Assembly: GCA_963709185.1 (NCBI GenBank)
Contig: CAVPVQ010000024.1
Location: 434,001 to 498,000, forward strand
Direction of reading: 5' to 3'
Source of the DNA: Roseiarcus sp963709185
GTDB lineage: Bacteria > Pseudomonadota > Alphaproteobacteria > Rhizobiales > Beijerinckiaceae
Length of the DNA stretch: 64,000 nucleotides
How positions within the stretch are numbered: position 1 is the stretch's first letter; the number at the start of each line of letters is the position of its first letter. Below the pieces are notes generated by a model. The model was not told the origin of the DNA and searched no databases. It worked only from the letters and a program-made list of their open reading frames with translations. Positions 9,017 through 17,341 of the stretch are shown one piece after another. A program made the position numbers and the translations under genes.

Positions 9017-9693
9017 ACGAGCCTTCGCCTGAACAGGCCGAGGCGGCGCTCGTCGAGGCGGGCCGCAAGCTGTTCGCCGGACCCTGCGACTTCTTCTTCG
9101 CCGCCGCCAACCCCGACGGCCTGCCGCCGGTCGGCGCGCCGGAGATCGCCTTCGCCGGGCGCTCGAACGTCGGCAAATCCTCGCTGGTCAATGCGCTGAC
9201 CGGGCGCCAGAGTCTGGCGCGCACGTCGAACACGCCGGGCCGCACGCAAGAACTGATCTTCTTCGATCTCGGCGGGCGGCTGACATTGGTCGACATGCCC
9301 GGCTACGGCTACGCGGCGGTGAGCAAGAACAAGGCCGCGTCGTGGGGGCGACTGGCGCGCGACTATCTGCGCGGCCGCGCCTCGCTGATGCGCGCGTTCG
9401 TGCTGGTCGACGGCCGGCATGGCCTGAAGGACAGCGACATCGAGACGATGAAGCTGCTCGACGCCTCGGCGGTCTCCTACGCCGTGGTCCTGACCAAGCG
9501 CGACGACGTCAAGCCGGCCGATCAGCCGGCGCGCGTCGAAGCGACGCTGCAAGCGCTGCGCGCCCATCCGGCCGCCTATCCCGGAACGTTCTTCACCTCG
9601 GCGCGCAGCGGCGAAGGCATTCCGGAGTTGCGCGCGCATATCATGCAATTGATGCAGGAGCGTGGCGAAGCGGCGCCGGAGCGGGCCGGTTAG
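9013..9693 (+). CDS. engB: Ribosome-biogenesis GTP-binding protein EngB/YihA
   Basis: GTPase of 226 aa needed for large ribosomal subunit assembly and often linked to division. G1 is GRSNVGKS (49-56), the TPGRT switch I is at 74-78, G3 is DMPG (94-97) and the G4 TKRD follows at about 160. It starts at GTG 9013, overlapping the last bases of yidC. No ATG gives a sensible N-terminus. Confidence 0.95.
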   Translation: MNEPSPEQAEAALVEAGRKLFAGPCDFFFAAANPDGLPPVGAPEIAFAGRSNVGKSSLVNALTGRQSLARTSNTPGRTQELIFFDLGGRLTLVDMPGYGYAAVSKNKAASWGRLARDYLRGRASLMRAFVLVDGRHGLKDSDIETMKLLDASAVSYAVVLTKRDDVKPADQPARVEATLQALRAHPAAYPGTFFTSARSGEGIPELRAHIMQLMQERGEAAPERAG

Positions 9694-9781
9694 CGCAATC
9701 GAACCGCGGCCGCGCCTTGCCGATCTCCGACGGGCTCCACTATCATTGGCCGCCCGATTCCGCCGGGGCGAGGTCCGCGCC

Positions 9782-10408
9782 ATGACCGTCTACAACCGCA
9801 TCGCCGCGCAAGACCTTGGCCGCATCGCGGCGCTCAGCGACGGCATTTTCGCGTTCGCGATGACCGTGCTGGTTCTCGAGATTCACATTCCCGACAGCCT
9901 CGGCATTCATTCGGAGGCCGAGCTTTGGGCGGGCCTCGCGGCGCTCGGGCCGCGCATCGTCACCTGGCTCCTCAGCCTTATGACGCTCGGCATTTTCTGG
10001 GTCGGCCAACAGACCCATCTCAATCAACTGTCGCGTGCGGACCGCGACCTGAGCTGGCTGCACTTTCTGTTCCTCGTCTGCGTGACCGCCCTGCCGTTCT
10101 CGACCCGATTGCTCGCCGAATTCATCACCTACAAGACGGCGTTCCTGATCTATTGGCTCAACATCGTGCTTTGCGGCGCCAGCATCCTGGCGTGCGTGGT
10201 CTATGCGGAGCGCGCCGAGCTCATCAAGCCCGACGCGCCGGAGCATTTTTCGGACGCCTTTCGGCGGCGCGTCATTGTCGCGCAGGCGCTCTACGCTCTG
10301 GGCGCGGTTGTCGGCCTGTTCAGCATTCCGCTGGGCATCGGCTTCATCGTGCTGGTCCAGCTCAACTACGTGATCGCCCCGCGCCTGCCGTGGCTGTGGA
10401 AGCTCTGA
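9782..10408 (+). CDS. TMEM175/DUF1211-family membrane protein (putative potassium channel)
   Basis: A 208-aa membrane protein whose first helix carries the family signature, RIAALSDGIFAFAMTVLVLE (about residues 13-32). The classical FSD is LSD here. About six hydrophobic helices can be drawn, as in bacterial TMEM175 proteins, which form potassium-selective channels. The ATG at 9782 starts just before the signature; the longer frame from 9662 overlaps engB and is arginine-rich. It lies 88 bp after engB and converges with the UbiB-like gene. Channel activity is inferred from the family. Confidence 0.8.
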   Translation: MTVYNRIAAQDLGRIAALSDGIFAFAMTVLVLEIHIPDSLGIHSEAELWAGLAALGPRIVTWLLSLMTLGIFWVGQQTHLNQLSRADRDLSWLHFLFLVCVTALPFSTRLLAEFITYKTAFLIYWLNIVLCGASILACVVYAERAELIKPDAPEHFSDAFRRRVIVAQALYALGAVVGLFSIPLGIGFIVLVQLNYVIAPRLPWLWKL

Positions 10409-10421
10409 TCGGGCGCGCGGC

Positions 10422-11807
10422 TTAGCGCCCGGAGGTCTGCGTCTGCTCGGGCGCGTCGAGGCCGACCGCGGTCAGCGCCGCCGCCTGCCGCGCGGCGACC
10501 GTCTCGACGCTGAATCCCTCGATCGCCGCTTCGAACAGGCGATGGAAGTTGAGTTCGGCGCGAAGCCGCAGGAAGGCGCCGCCGAGACCGATGGCGGCGC
10601 GGTCCATGAACACGAATTCGCGCGGCACCTTGAGCGGCCCCTGCGCCTTGAGGGCGCGCGCCACCGCGAAGGCCTCGCGACGGCCGTATTCGCCGGGCTT
10701 GACGCCGTCGGCGATGCTGCGCACGCGGTCGTCGACCAGGGGACCGTAGATGAAGCGCGCCCAGATGTTCAGCGCCGCGACGGTTTCGCGCGACAATCTG
10801 GTGAAGCCCCATATTTCGTAGGCGTGGACCACCCGCGCCTCGTCGCCTTGCACGAGGCCGCGGTAGAGTTCGACGACGCCGCCGACGAAACCGGCGGGAA
10901 AGATGCGCACGCAGCCGTAGTCGAACAGATTGACCGCCTCGACCCGCCGCCCGTCCCCCTCGCCCGAACAAACGACCGAATAGTTGCCGAGATGTGGATC
11001 GCCATGAATGACGCCGAACTGCGAGAACGGCAGCCACCAGGCGTCGAACAGCGCCCTCGCAATGGTGTTGCGCGACTCCGCCGAGGCATCTTGAAATTCC
11101 ATCAGCCCGCCGCCGTCGAGCCATTGCATCGTGAGCAGCCGCCGAGTGGACAGGGCGTCGAAAATGCGGGGAACGCGCACCAGCGGCCGACCGGCGAGCA
11201 TGTTCTGATAGAGCCTTGCGAGCCGGGCCTCGCGGCCATAGTCAAGCTCCTCGCGAACGCGCGCGCCGATCTCCCGCGCGATTTCGCGCGTGTCGACCGC
11301 CGGACCCATGCGGCGATGGAGCGCGAACAACAGATCGAGCTGGACGAGATCGGCCTCCACCGTCGAAGCCATGTCGGGATATTGCAGCTTGCAGGCGAGG
11401 CGCTCGCCTTCGAGGCTGACGGCGCGGTGCACCTGGCCGAGCGAAGCGGCCGCAGCCGGCGCAAGATCGAATTCGGAAAAGCGCGCCCGCCAGTCGGCGC
11501 CGAGTTCGGCCTGCATGCGCCGCCTGACGAACGCCGCGCCCATCGGCGGCGCCTGCGACTGAAGCTTGATCAACTCCTCGGCGTAATCGGCCGGCAGCGC
11601 CTCGGGAATGGTCGCCATCATCTGCGCGACCTTCATCAGCGGCCCCTTGAGCGAACCGAGAGCCTGGGCCAGCGCCTGGGCGTCGCCGCCGCGCGCGCCG
11701 GTGACCCGGTTCGACGCCATCCGCGCCGCCAGCGCGCCGGCATTGGCTCCGAGGCGCGCGTAGCGGGACGCGCGTGCGGAAAATCGATTGGCTTCGTTGT
11801 CCTGCAT
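10422..11807 (-). CDS. ABC1/ADCK/UbiB-family atypical kinase
   Basis: A 461-aa UbiB-like protein. Members support ubiquinone synthesis and lipid or quinone handling with a protein-kinase-like fold. Visible motifs are KVAQ (59-62, where the family has KxGQ), the alanine-rich nucleotide loop AAAASLGQVH (118-127), lysine K140 in ACKLQYP, catalytic HGDPHLGN (268-275) and the metal-binding FDYG (295-298). It lacks the C-terminal transmembrane helices of canonical UbiB, so it is more like soluble AarF-type paralogues. No ubi genes are nearby. Confidence 0.85.
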   Translation of the reverse strand: MQDNEANRFSARASRYARLGANAGALAARMASNRVTGARGGDAQALAQALGSLKGPLMKVAQMMATIPEALPADYAEELIKLQSQAPPMGAAFVRRRMQAELGADWRARFSEFDLAPAAAASLGQVHRAVSLEGERLACKLQYPDMASTVEADLVQLDLLFALHRRMGPAVDTREIAREIGARVREELDYGREARLARLYQNMLAGRPLVRVPRIFDALSTRRLLTMQWLDGGGLMEFQDASAESRNTIARALFDAWWLPFSQFGVIHGDPHLGNYSVVCSGEGDGRRVEAVNLFDYGCVRIFPAGFVGGVVELYRGLVQGDEARVVHAYEIWGFTRLSRETVAALNIWARFIYGPLVDDRVRSIADGVKPGEYGRREAFAVARALKAQGPLKVPREFVFMDRAAIGLGGAFLRLRAELNFHRLFEAAIEGFSVETVAARQAAALTAVGLDAPEQTQTSGR

Positions 11808-11976
11808 CCACGCGATCCCAGGTTCGCGCCCGTTCTATCGGCGCCTTTTGGACTTTATTGCGACGCGCTCCCGCCTCTGCGCGTTCACCAAGCCACGCGA
11901 TAATGGTTGCCGACGGCGCAGGGCGGGTCTAGCGTTCGCGGCTGAGGTTCTCAACCGAGGTGGGGGACCGTAACAC

Positions 11977-12285
11977 ATGACCGAATTCAAACCGCGCGCC
12001 GCGGAACGGCGCCGCTGCTATCTCCAGGCGCGCTTCATCTTCAACAGCGGCTATTCCTCGCTGGAAGCGGTCGTGCGTAATATTTCGTCACTGGGCGCCC
12101 GGATCGAGGCGGACGATCTGTCGATCGTTCCCGCGGAGTTCGACCTGCTGATCAGCAACTTTTCCGGCGACGACAGCCGGCGCCACGCGCGCCGGGTCTG
12201 GCGTCACGACGGCGCGATGGGCGTCGCCTTCATCGCCGGTGCGCAGCCGATGTCGACCGGCGTCGAGACTGCCGGCCACTGCTAG
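11977..12285 (+). CDS. PilZ-domain protein (predicted c-di-GMP binder)
   Basis: A 102-aa single-domain protein. The first PilZ motif is in AAERRRCYL (about residues 8-16), and the second (D/N-x-S-x-x-G) is NISSLGARIE (35-44). Both arginines and the Asn-Ser-Gly set needed for c-di-GMP are present. A GAGG-like ribosome site precedes the ATG. Its 3' end overlaps the neighbouring convergent gene by four bases. Such stand-alone proteins usually tune motility, exopolysaccharide or the cell envelope; the target here is unknown. Confidence 0.85.
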   Translation: MTEFKPRAAERRRCYLQARFIFNSGYSSLEAVVRNISSLGARIEADDLSIVPAEFDLLISNFSGDDSRRHARRVWRHDGAMGVAFIAGAQPMSTGVETAGHC

Positions 12286-13181
12286 CGTTCGGGCGCTTCG
12301 GCGAGGGCGAGCAAAGCGGCGAGCAGCCGTGCGCGGGCTTCTTCAATGCCTTTGTAGGCGAGTTGCTCCGGGCTCAGCGCGGCGAGCTGGTCGTGCAGCG
12401 CGCGCGCCAGCGTGCGTCCCCGCGCGTTCTGCGCGAAGGCGGAGACAGGGTCGACGTGCACGCGAATGGTGAACAGGATGTCGCCGCTGCGCGGCAGGCG
12501 GCGTAACGTCTGGCGCTCCACCCGGACATGCGCGCGCTCGGTCACCGGCTCGTCAGGCGGAAACCGCTCCAGCGGATCCTGCTTGGACTGCGCGTAGCGC
12601 AGCCGGGCGTCGCTGTAGATCGACCAGTTCAGCCGTTCCACCGGCTGCTCGACCTTGAGATTGTCGAAGATGCGCGCGATCATTCCCGCCATCTTGCCGG
12701 CGTAGCCGGGAACCGGGCGATGAATGGCGTCCATGTCGCGCCCGAGCTTCTCCCCCAGCACCCAGGTCGAAGGGAAGCACAGCGAGCCGGCGACGAGCCG
12801 CCAGCCTTCCGCGTCGCGACGCATCAGCAACAGGTCTTCCTGCACGAGGCGCGAGGCGGTCAGCAGCATCGGCTCGCCGCCGAACGCTATCAGACGGTCG
12901 CCGGGTAGAACGCGAAGGGCGTTCCCCTCGCGCCGATAGGTCAGGGGATAGCGGACCGCCAGGTGCGCGGCGAGCAGTTCCAGAACCTCGGCCTGCGCCG
13001 CCTCGGCGCCCGGCAGCGCGTCGAACGCGGCGGCGCCCTCGCGCGCCAGAATGGCCTCCTTCAGCGCAAGCTGGTCCGCCAGTTGCGCGTCCGGCTCGAT
13101 CCAGCGCTCCGGATCGAGCGGCGCGAGCCCGATGGCGAACGGCGACTTGCCGGAGGCGTAGGGGGTGTGGAGGAATGGCAT
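12282..13181 (-). CDS. DUF3445 / heme-dependent oxidative N-demethylase family protein
   Basis: A 299-aa protein of PF11927, whose studied members bind heme and oxidatively remove methyl groups from amines such as dimethylamine. The match rests on family-typical segments such as PFAIGLAPLD (near 15), LCFPSTWVLGEKLGRDM (around 140-160), DAIHRPVPGYAG, LNWSIYSD and the C-terminal RTLARALH. The ATG at 13181 was chosen because these segments begin right after it. It is downstream of hicB on the same strand with a 70-bp gap. The usual partner subunits (ferredoxin or flavoprotein) are not adjacent, so the substrate is unknown. Confidence 0.75.
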   Translation of the reverse strand: MPFLHTPYASGKSPFAIGLAPLDPERWIEPDAQLADQLALKEAILAREGAAAFDALPGAEAAQAEVLELLAAHLAVRYPLTYRREGNALRVLPGDRLIAFGGEPMLLTASRLVQEDLLLMRRDAEGWRLVAGSLCFPSTWVLGEKLGRDMDAIHRPVPGYAGKMAGMIARIFDNLKVEQPVERLNWSIYSDARLRYAQSKQDPLERFPPDEPVTERAHVRVERQTLRRLPRSGDILFTIRVHVDPVSAFAQNARGRTLARALHDQLAALSPEQLAYKGIEEARARLLAALLALAEAPER

Positions 13182-13251
13182 CGGTCGAGCGGCTGCGCTC
13201 CAGCTGGCGCTTCGAGCGACGTCTGCGTCGCGCCGAAGAAGACTGCCCCAT

Positions 13252-13656
13252 TCATCGCCGCGCCGCAATTTTCTCTCGCGCGGCGCTGGCGAGAAATGCC
13301 GAGCGCGTCAGTCCCCGTTGAGTCGCCGCTGCATCGATCGCACGCAAAAGCCCGGCGTCGAAGGTGAGGTTTGCCCGCACCGTGCGTCCATCGTCGATCA
13401 GGACGGGAATGATCACCGCCGCTTCGCCCGCCGCGATGTCGATTTCATCCGCCTCCAGAATCTCGGCGGTCGTGCGGATTTTTGGCAACGCCCTGGCGCC
13501 GCCGGTCTGATGCTCGATCCATTCGCGCGCGGCCGAGGCCACATCACGAATAGCGTCTTCGGCGCTGGCCCCGGCTCCATAGCAGCCGGGCAGATCAGGA
13601 ATTCGCACGCCCCAGGCGCCACCGCTTTGATCGATAATTCCGACATAGTCAGCCAC
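13252..13656 (-). CDS. hicB: HicB-type antitoxin
   Basis: A 134-aa antitoxin with the HicB partial RNase-H-like fold at the N-terminus (YVGIIDQSGGAWGVRIPDLP) and a C-terminal ribbon-helix-helix-like DNA-binding segment (NLTFDAGLLRAIDAAATQRG). The GTG at 13656 is preceded by a strong AGGAGG (complement of 13662-13667). An ATG directly after that motif is in another frame and lacks HicB features. It lies 12 bp after hicA, the usual toxin-then-antitoxin order, and probably represses the operator at 13887-13898. Confidence 0.88.
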   Translation of the reverse strand: MADYVGIIDQSGGAWGVRIPDLPGCYGAGASAEDAIRDVASAAREWIEHQTGGARALPKIRTTAEILEADEIDIAAGEAAVIIPVLIDDGRTVRANLTFDAGLLRAIDAAATQRGLTRSAFLASAAREKIAARR

Positions 13657-13668
13657 CGCATCCTCCTT

Positions 13669-13854
13669 TCAGATCCAGCCGGCCTTCTTGGCGATGTCGC
13701 GCGCCACGCCCGGCGAAACCGTCCGATGACGGGGCACGATGATCAGCACCCCTTCGCGCGCCGGGTTCGTGAATTTGTCGTGATTCCCGCCGCCGACCTT
13801 GGACCAATTCTCGCGCTGCAGTCGGGCGACGATCCGGCGGGAGTTGGTTTCCAC
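13669..13854 (-). CDS. hicA: HicA-type mRNA interferase toxin
   Basis: A 61-aa toxin that cleaves mRNA off or on the ribosome. It shows the HicA pattern: an N-terminal NSRRIVARLQRENW helix, the active-site histidine H25 in GGGNHDKFTNP, then VLIIVPRHRTVSPGVARDI. The GTG start at 13854 is supported by a GGAGG eight bases upstream and by a promoter whose -10 lies just before it. The longer frame to 13914 would run through that promoter. Confidence 0.88.
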   Translation of the reverse strand: METNSRRIVARLQRENWSKVGGGNHDKFTNPAREGVLIIVPRHRTVSPGVARDIAKKAGWI

Positions 13855-13882
13855 TTGTCCCGCCTCCGGGACGTTTATACGC

Positions 13883-13911
13883 ACTATAATGCGCATTACG
13901 ATGCCCGTCAA
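13883..13911 (-). promoter_or_regulatory. hicAB promoter with overlapping operator palindrome
   Basis: Read on the minus strand, -35 TTGACG (13911-13906) and -10 TATAGT (13888-13883) are 17 bases apart, close to consensus. A perfect 12-bp palindrome, TAATGCGCATTA (13887-13898), covers the spacer and the upstream edge of the -10, just where a HicB dimer would block RNA polymerase. It lies about 30 bp before the hicA GTG and about 60 bp before the divergent xerC start. Confidence 0.75.
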
Positions 13912-13956
13912 CACGGGCGCAACGCTTGGTTAAGCCTGCCGGCGCATCGTGCGGCG

Positions 13957-14940
13957 ATGCTCAAGAACGATGACGCCGAAGCGCTCCTCGCCGTCCTCCC
14001 CGCCGCGCCGGACTTGGGTGCGCAGGTCGCCGCATGGTTGCGTCATCTCGCGCACGAACGGCGGCTTTCGCCTCATTCGCTGGACGCCTACGGACGCGAC
14101 GTCCGGCAGTTCCTGAGTTTCTTGTGCGAAAGGTTCGGCGCGCCGCCGACCATCGCCGATTTCGTCGCCCTCGCGCCGGCCGATCTGCGCGCCTTTCTGG
14201 CGCGTCGGCGCGCCGAGGGCGTCGAGGGTCGCTCGCTGCTGCGCGCGCTGGCCTCGCTGCGCTCGCTGGCGCGACGCCTCGAGCGCGAAGGCGCCGGCCG
14301 CGCCTCGGCCTTTTCGGCGATCCGGGCGCCGCGCCTCGCGCGGAGCCTGCCCAAGCCGCTGGGCGAAGGCGACGCCAAGGCGATGACCGATCCGCAAACC
14401 CGCGACGGCGAAGCGCGCGATCCGTGGATTCTGGCGCGCGACGCGGCGGTGCTCGCCTTGCTCTATGGCGCGGGCTTGCGCATCAGCGAGGCGCTGTCGA
14501 TCCGCCGCCGCGATGCGCCGGTCGGCGACCTCGACAGCGTGACGATCGTCGGCAAGGGTCGAAAGACGCGCAGCGCCCCGGTCATCGCGCCGGTGCGCGC
14601 GGCTGTGGAGAACTATCTCGCTCTTTGCCCCTATGCGCTGAAGCCCGAGGGGCCGCTGTTCGTCGGCGCAAGGGGCGGCCCGCTTTCGCCGCGCATCATC
14701 CAATTGACCGTCGAGCGTCTGCGCGGGGCGCTCGGCCTGCCCGACAGCGCGACGCCGCATGCGCTGCGCCATTCCTTCGCCACCCATCTGCTCGGGCGGG
14801 GCGGCGATCTGCGCACGATCCAGGAATTGCTGGGCCACGCCTCGCTTTCGACGACCCAGATCTACACCGCCGTCGACGCGGCGCGGCTGATGGAAGCCTA
14901 TCGCGCCGCGCATCCGCGCGCCCGACTGGCGGCGCGATGA
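13957..14940 (+). CDS. xerC: Tyrosine recombinase XerC
   Basis: Chromosome dimer-resolution recombinase acting at dif with XerD; 327 aa. The N-terminal SAM-like DNA-binding domain (about 20-110) precedes a catalytic domain with all expected residues: R175 (YGAGLRISEAL), K200 (GKGRKTR), H268/R271 (HALRHSFATHLL), H294 (LLGHASLSTTQIYT) and nucleophile Y303. Length and motifs fit housekeeping XerC rather than a phage integrase, and no att-like repeats are seen. The ATG at 13957 gives the normal XerC N-terminus. It is divergent from hicAB. Confidence 0.88.
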   Translation: MLKNDDAEALLAVLPAAPDLGAQVAAWLRHLAHERRLSPHSLDAYGRDVRQFLSFLCERFGAPPTIADFVALAPADLRAFLARRRAEGVEGRSLLRALASLRSLARRLEREGAGRASAFSAIRAPRLARSLPKPLGEGDAKAMTDPQTRDGEARDPWILARDAAVLALLYGAGLRISEALSIRRRDAPVGDLDSVTIVGKGRKTRSAPVIAPVRAAVENYLALCPYALKPEGPLFVGARGGPLSPRIIQLTVERLRGALGLPDSATPHALRHSFATHLLGRGGDLRTIQELLGHASLSTTQIYTAVDAARLMEAYRAAHPRARLAAR

Positions 14941-14944
14941 ACGC

Positions 14945-15469
14945 TCAGCCGCCGCGGGCCGGCGCACGCGCGCGCAGCCTGAGCCAATAAGCGCGCGCCC
15001 ATTCGCGCAAGCCGCGCATTTCCTTGACGACCGCCGCCTTGTACGGCGCGATGAGAGCGTCGGCGAAAGCGTGGAAGGCGACGAATTTCGCATAGACCCA
15101 GGCGAACCACGGCATCGACAGAAGCTTCTCGCGCGTCAGATCGAACATCACGGCGATCAGGCCAAGGCCAAAAAACTTCAACGCCACGAAGCCGAGAATT
15201 CCCGACACCACATAGCCGCGCGCGATCAGATAGACGCACACCGTCTGCATCGGTTCGATGATCGCGACCGGAATCAGGAAGATGACCAGGACGAGCGGCG
15301 CCGGCAATATGGCGACGACCGCCGCGATGCGCGCCTTGAGCGCCGCCCAGGGGATCAGCGCGACAATTCGCCGCCCCAGCGCGATGCAGCCCTGCCAGAA
15401 CCAGGATTCGAAGAGAAACGCCGCGGCAAGCAACAGCAGCAACGGTCTTGACGACGCGCGCTTATTCAT
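14945..15469 (-). CDS. Hypothetical integral membrane protein
   Basis: A 174-aa protein starting MNKRASSRPLLLLLAAAFLF. It has about three hydrophobic segments (roughly 9-27, 50-75 and 80-115) and a basic C-terminal tail rich in Arg and Ala. I do not recognise a functional family. Unrelated membrane proteins of this type occur in many Hyphomicrobiales. The ATG at 15469 was chosen because the frame upstream is long, proline/arginine-rich and antisense to pal and cpoB. It converges with xerC with a four-base gap. Confidence 0.7.
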   Translation of the reverse strand: MNKRASSRPLLLLLAAAFLFESWFWQGCIALGRRIVALIPWAALKARIAAVVAILPAPLVLVIFLIPVAIIEPMQTVCVYLIARGYVVSGILGFVALKFFGLGLIAVMFDLTREKLLSMPWFAWVYAKFVAFHAFADALIAPYKAAVVKEMRGLREWARAYWLRLRARAPARGG

Positions 15470-15712
15470 CGGAGCCCCCTTCGATCCAGCATCGCGGGCG
15501 AGTGTGGCGGATTGGTGAAAGGCGCGCCGTCCTTCGCCGATCGCCGGGCGTCCCGCCCCATTGCCGCCATCAACATTGCGATTAACCATCGCCCCGATTG
15601 GCGCGAATTTGACTGAGCGCGGCAATAGTCCGGCAAGGTTGACGGAACCTTCCCTTAACCGTTCGCCCCTAAGGGTCAGCCCAGGGGCGGCGTTGTTGTG
15701 AGGAGTCTCACT

Positions 15713-16207
15713 ATGCAGGTTTTGACGAGCGCGCGCGCGTTCAAATTCGGGGCGGCGGTGTTGATCGGGCTTGCCCTTGGCGCCTGCGCCAAGAACAACG
15801 CGGACGGCGCTCTGGACGGCGCGGCGGGCGCGGGTCCGGGCAGCTATCAGGATTTTGCCGGCAACGTCGGCGATCGCGTGTTCTTTGACACCGATTCGAC
15901 CGAACTGTCGGCGACGGCGCAAGGCACGCTCGACAAACAGGCGGTGTGGCTCAATCAGTACGGACGTTATAACTTCACCATCGAGGGGCACGCCGACGAA
16001 CGCGGCACGCGCGAATACAATTTCGCGCTCGGCGCCCGGCGCGCCGCGGCGGCCAAGGACTTCCTGATCGCCAAGGGCGTCTCGGCCTCGCGCATCAAGA
16101 CGATCAGCTATGGCAAGGAGCGGCCGGTCGCGGTGTGCAACGACATTTCGTGCTGGTCGCAAAACCGCCGCGCCGTCACGGTGCTCGCTGGCGCTCCGAC
16201 TTCGTAG
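15713..16207 (+). CDS. pal: Peptidoglycan-associated lipoprotein Pal
   Basis: Outer-membrane lipoprotein of the Tol-Pal system that tethers the outer membrane to peptidoglycan at the division site; 164 aa. The lipobox LGAC puts the lipidated cysteine at residue 25. An OmpA-like domain follows, with the peptidoglycan-binding block GHADERGTREYNFALGARRA (92-111). AGGAG lies eight bases before the ATG at 15713. It is followed by cpoB, but tolQ, tolR, tolA and tolB are not here; the upstream gene is an unrelated one on the other strand. Confidence 0.96.
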   Translation: MQVLTSARAFKFGAAVLIGLALGACAKNNADGALDGAAGAGPGSYQDFAGNVGDRVFFDTDSTELSATAQGTLDKQAVWLNQYGRYNFTIEGHADERGTREYNFALGARRAAAAKDFLIAKGVSASRIKTISYGKERPVAVCNDISCWSQNRRAVTVLAGAPTS

Positions 16208-16339
16208 CGGGCGGCGGCCTCGCTCCGCCGCCGGTTGGCCGCAGCTTCGCCCAATTGTTGGCCGAAGCGACGCTGTATGATAGCTGCTTTGGCGACGGCC
16301 GGGCGCTGTCCGGCGCGCGATTGATCGGGGGCTGAGGCT

Positions 16340-17341
16340 TTGACATCGTCTGTTTCGCTGCGCCGCGCCGCTCTGATCGCCGCGGCGCTCGCTATTGCCG
16401 GCGCGCCGAGCCTGCGCGCCGAGGACCTGACGGGTCCGCGCGCGGCGCCCCTCCCGCGGATGGCCCAATCGGGCGGCCTGCCGCCGGGCGATGTGCCCGG
16501 CGATTCGGCGGACCAGGGCGGCGACGCGGGCGCGCTGGTGGTGCGCGTCGAGAGGCTCGAGAACCAGTTGCGCGCCGCCAACGGCGCGATCGAGGAGTTG
16601 CAGAACCAGCAGCGCCGTCTCGAAGAGCAGATCAAGCGTTTCCAGGAGGACGTGGAGTTCCGGCTGGGCGGCGCGCACGGCGCGGCCCCCGGCGCGATCG
16701 CCGAAGCGGCGCCGGCCAAGCCGGGCAAGCGGTCCGACGCGTTCGACCCCTCGATCGATCCGAACGCGACGGGCGCCCCGCGCCCGATCGGGACGACGCC
16801 GCCGAGCGCGCCGCTGACCAATGCGCCCCCCGCCGTCGGCGCGCCGCTGGACCTGTCGCGCAGCGGCGCCAGCACCGCCGCCTCGCCGCCGCCCGGCGGC
16901 CCGCTCGACGCCGCGCAGCCGGGGCCGGCGGTGATCGCCGGAATCGGCGGGCCGCCCGACGATCCGCGCGACCAGTTCAATGCGGCTTTGGAAGCCTATC
17001 GCGGCGGCCAATATGAACAGGCCGAACAGCAATTTCGCGCCTTCCTTAGCCGGAACGCCAACAACCGCCTCGCCCCCGACGCGGTCTTCTATCTCGGCGA
17101 GACGTTCCTGCAGCGTTCGCGCCCGCGCGAGGCGGCCGAACAATATCTCAAGGTGTCGACCGATTACGCCAAGTCGCCGCGGGCGCCCGAAGGCATGTTG
17201 CGGCTCGGCCAGTCGCTCGCCGCGCTCGGCAACAACGATCAGGCCTGCGCGACGTTCGGGGAGGTCGGCCGCCGCTATCCGAACGCCTCGGCCGCCGTGA
17301 AGAAGGGCGTCGAGCGCGAAACTCAACGGGATCATTGTTGA
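16340..17341 (+). CDS. cpoB: Cell division coordinator CpoB (YbgF), Tol-Pal associated
   Basis: Periplasmic TPR protein of 333 aa that couples Tol-Pal constriction with PBP1b synthesis. It has an N-terminal signal peptide (to about residue 28, ending SLRA-ED), a coiled coil (about 67-105, VRVERLENQLRAANGAIEEL), a long disordered Pro/Gly/Ala linker, and C-terminal TPRs from about 212, starting DQFNAALEAYRGGQYEQAEQ. The TTG at 16340 is the apparent start. A GC-rich hairpin (about 16210-16233) between pal and cpoB may be an attenuator. The stop overlaps the tilS start. Confidence 0.9.
   Translation: MTSSVSLRRAALIAAALAIAGAPSLRAEDLTGPRAAPLPRMAQSGGLPPGDVPGDSADQGGDAGALVVRVERLENQLRAANGAIEELQNQQRRLEEQIKRFQEDVEFRLGGAHGAAPGAIAEAAPAKPGKRSDAFDPSIDPNATGAPRPIGTTPPSAPLTNAPPAVGAPLDLSRSGASTAASPPPGGPLDAAQPGPAVIAGIGGPPDDPRDQFNAALEAYRGGQYEQAEQQFRAFLSRNANNRLAPDAVFYLGETFLQRSRPREAAEQYLKVSTDYAKSPRAPEGMLRLGQSLAALGNNDQACATFGEVGRRYPNASAAVKKGVERETQRDHC

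Noticed and set aside
13957..14940. xerC as integrase of a genomic island
   Set aside because: Length, motifs and housekeeping surroundings fit XerC; no attachment-site repeats or cargo genes flank it.
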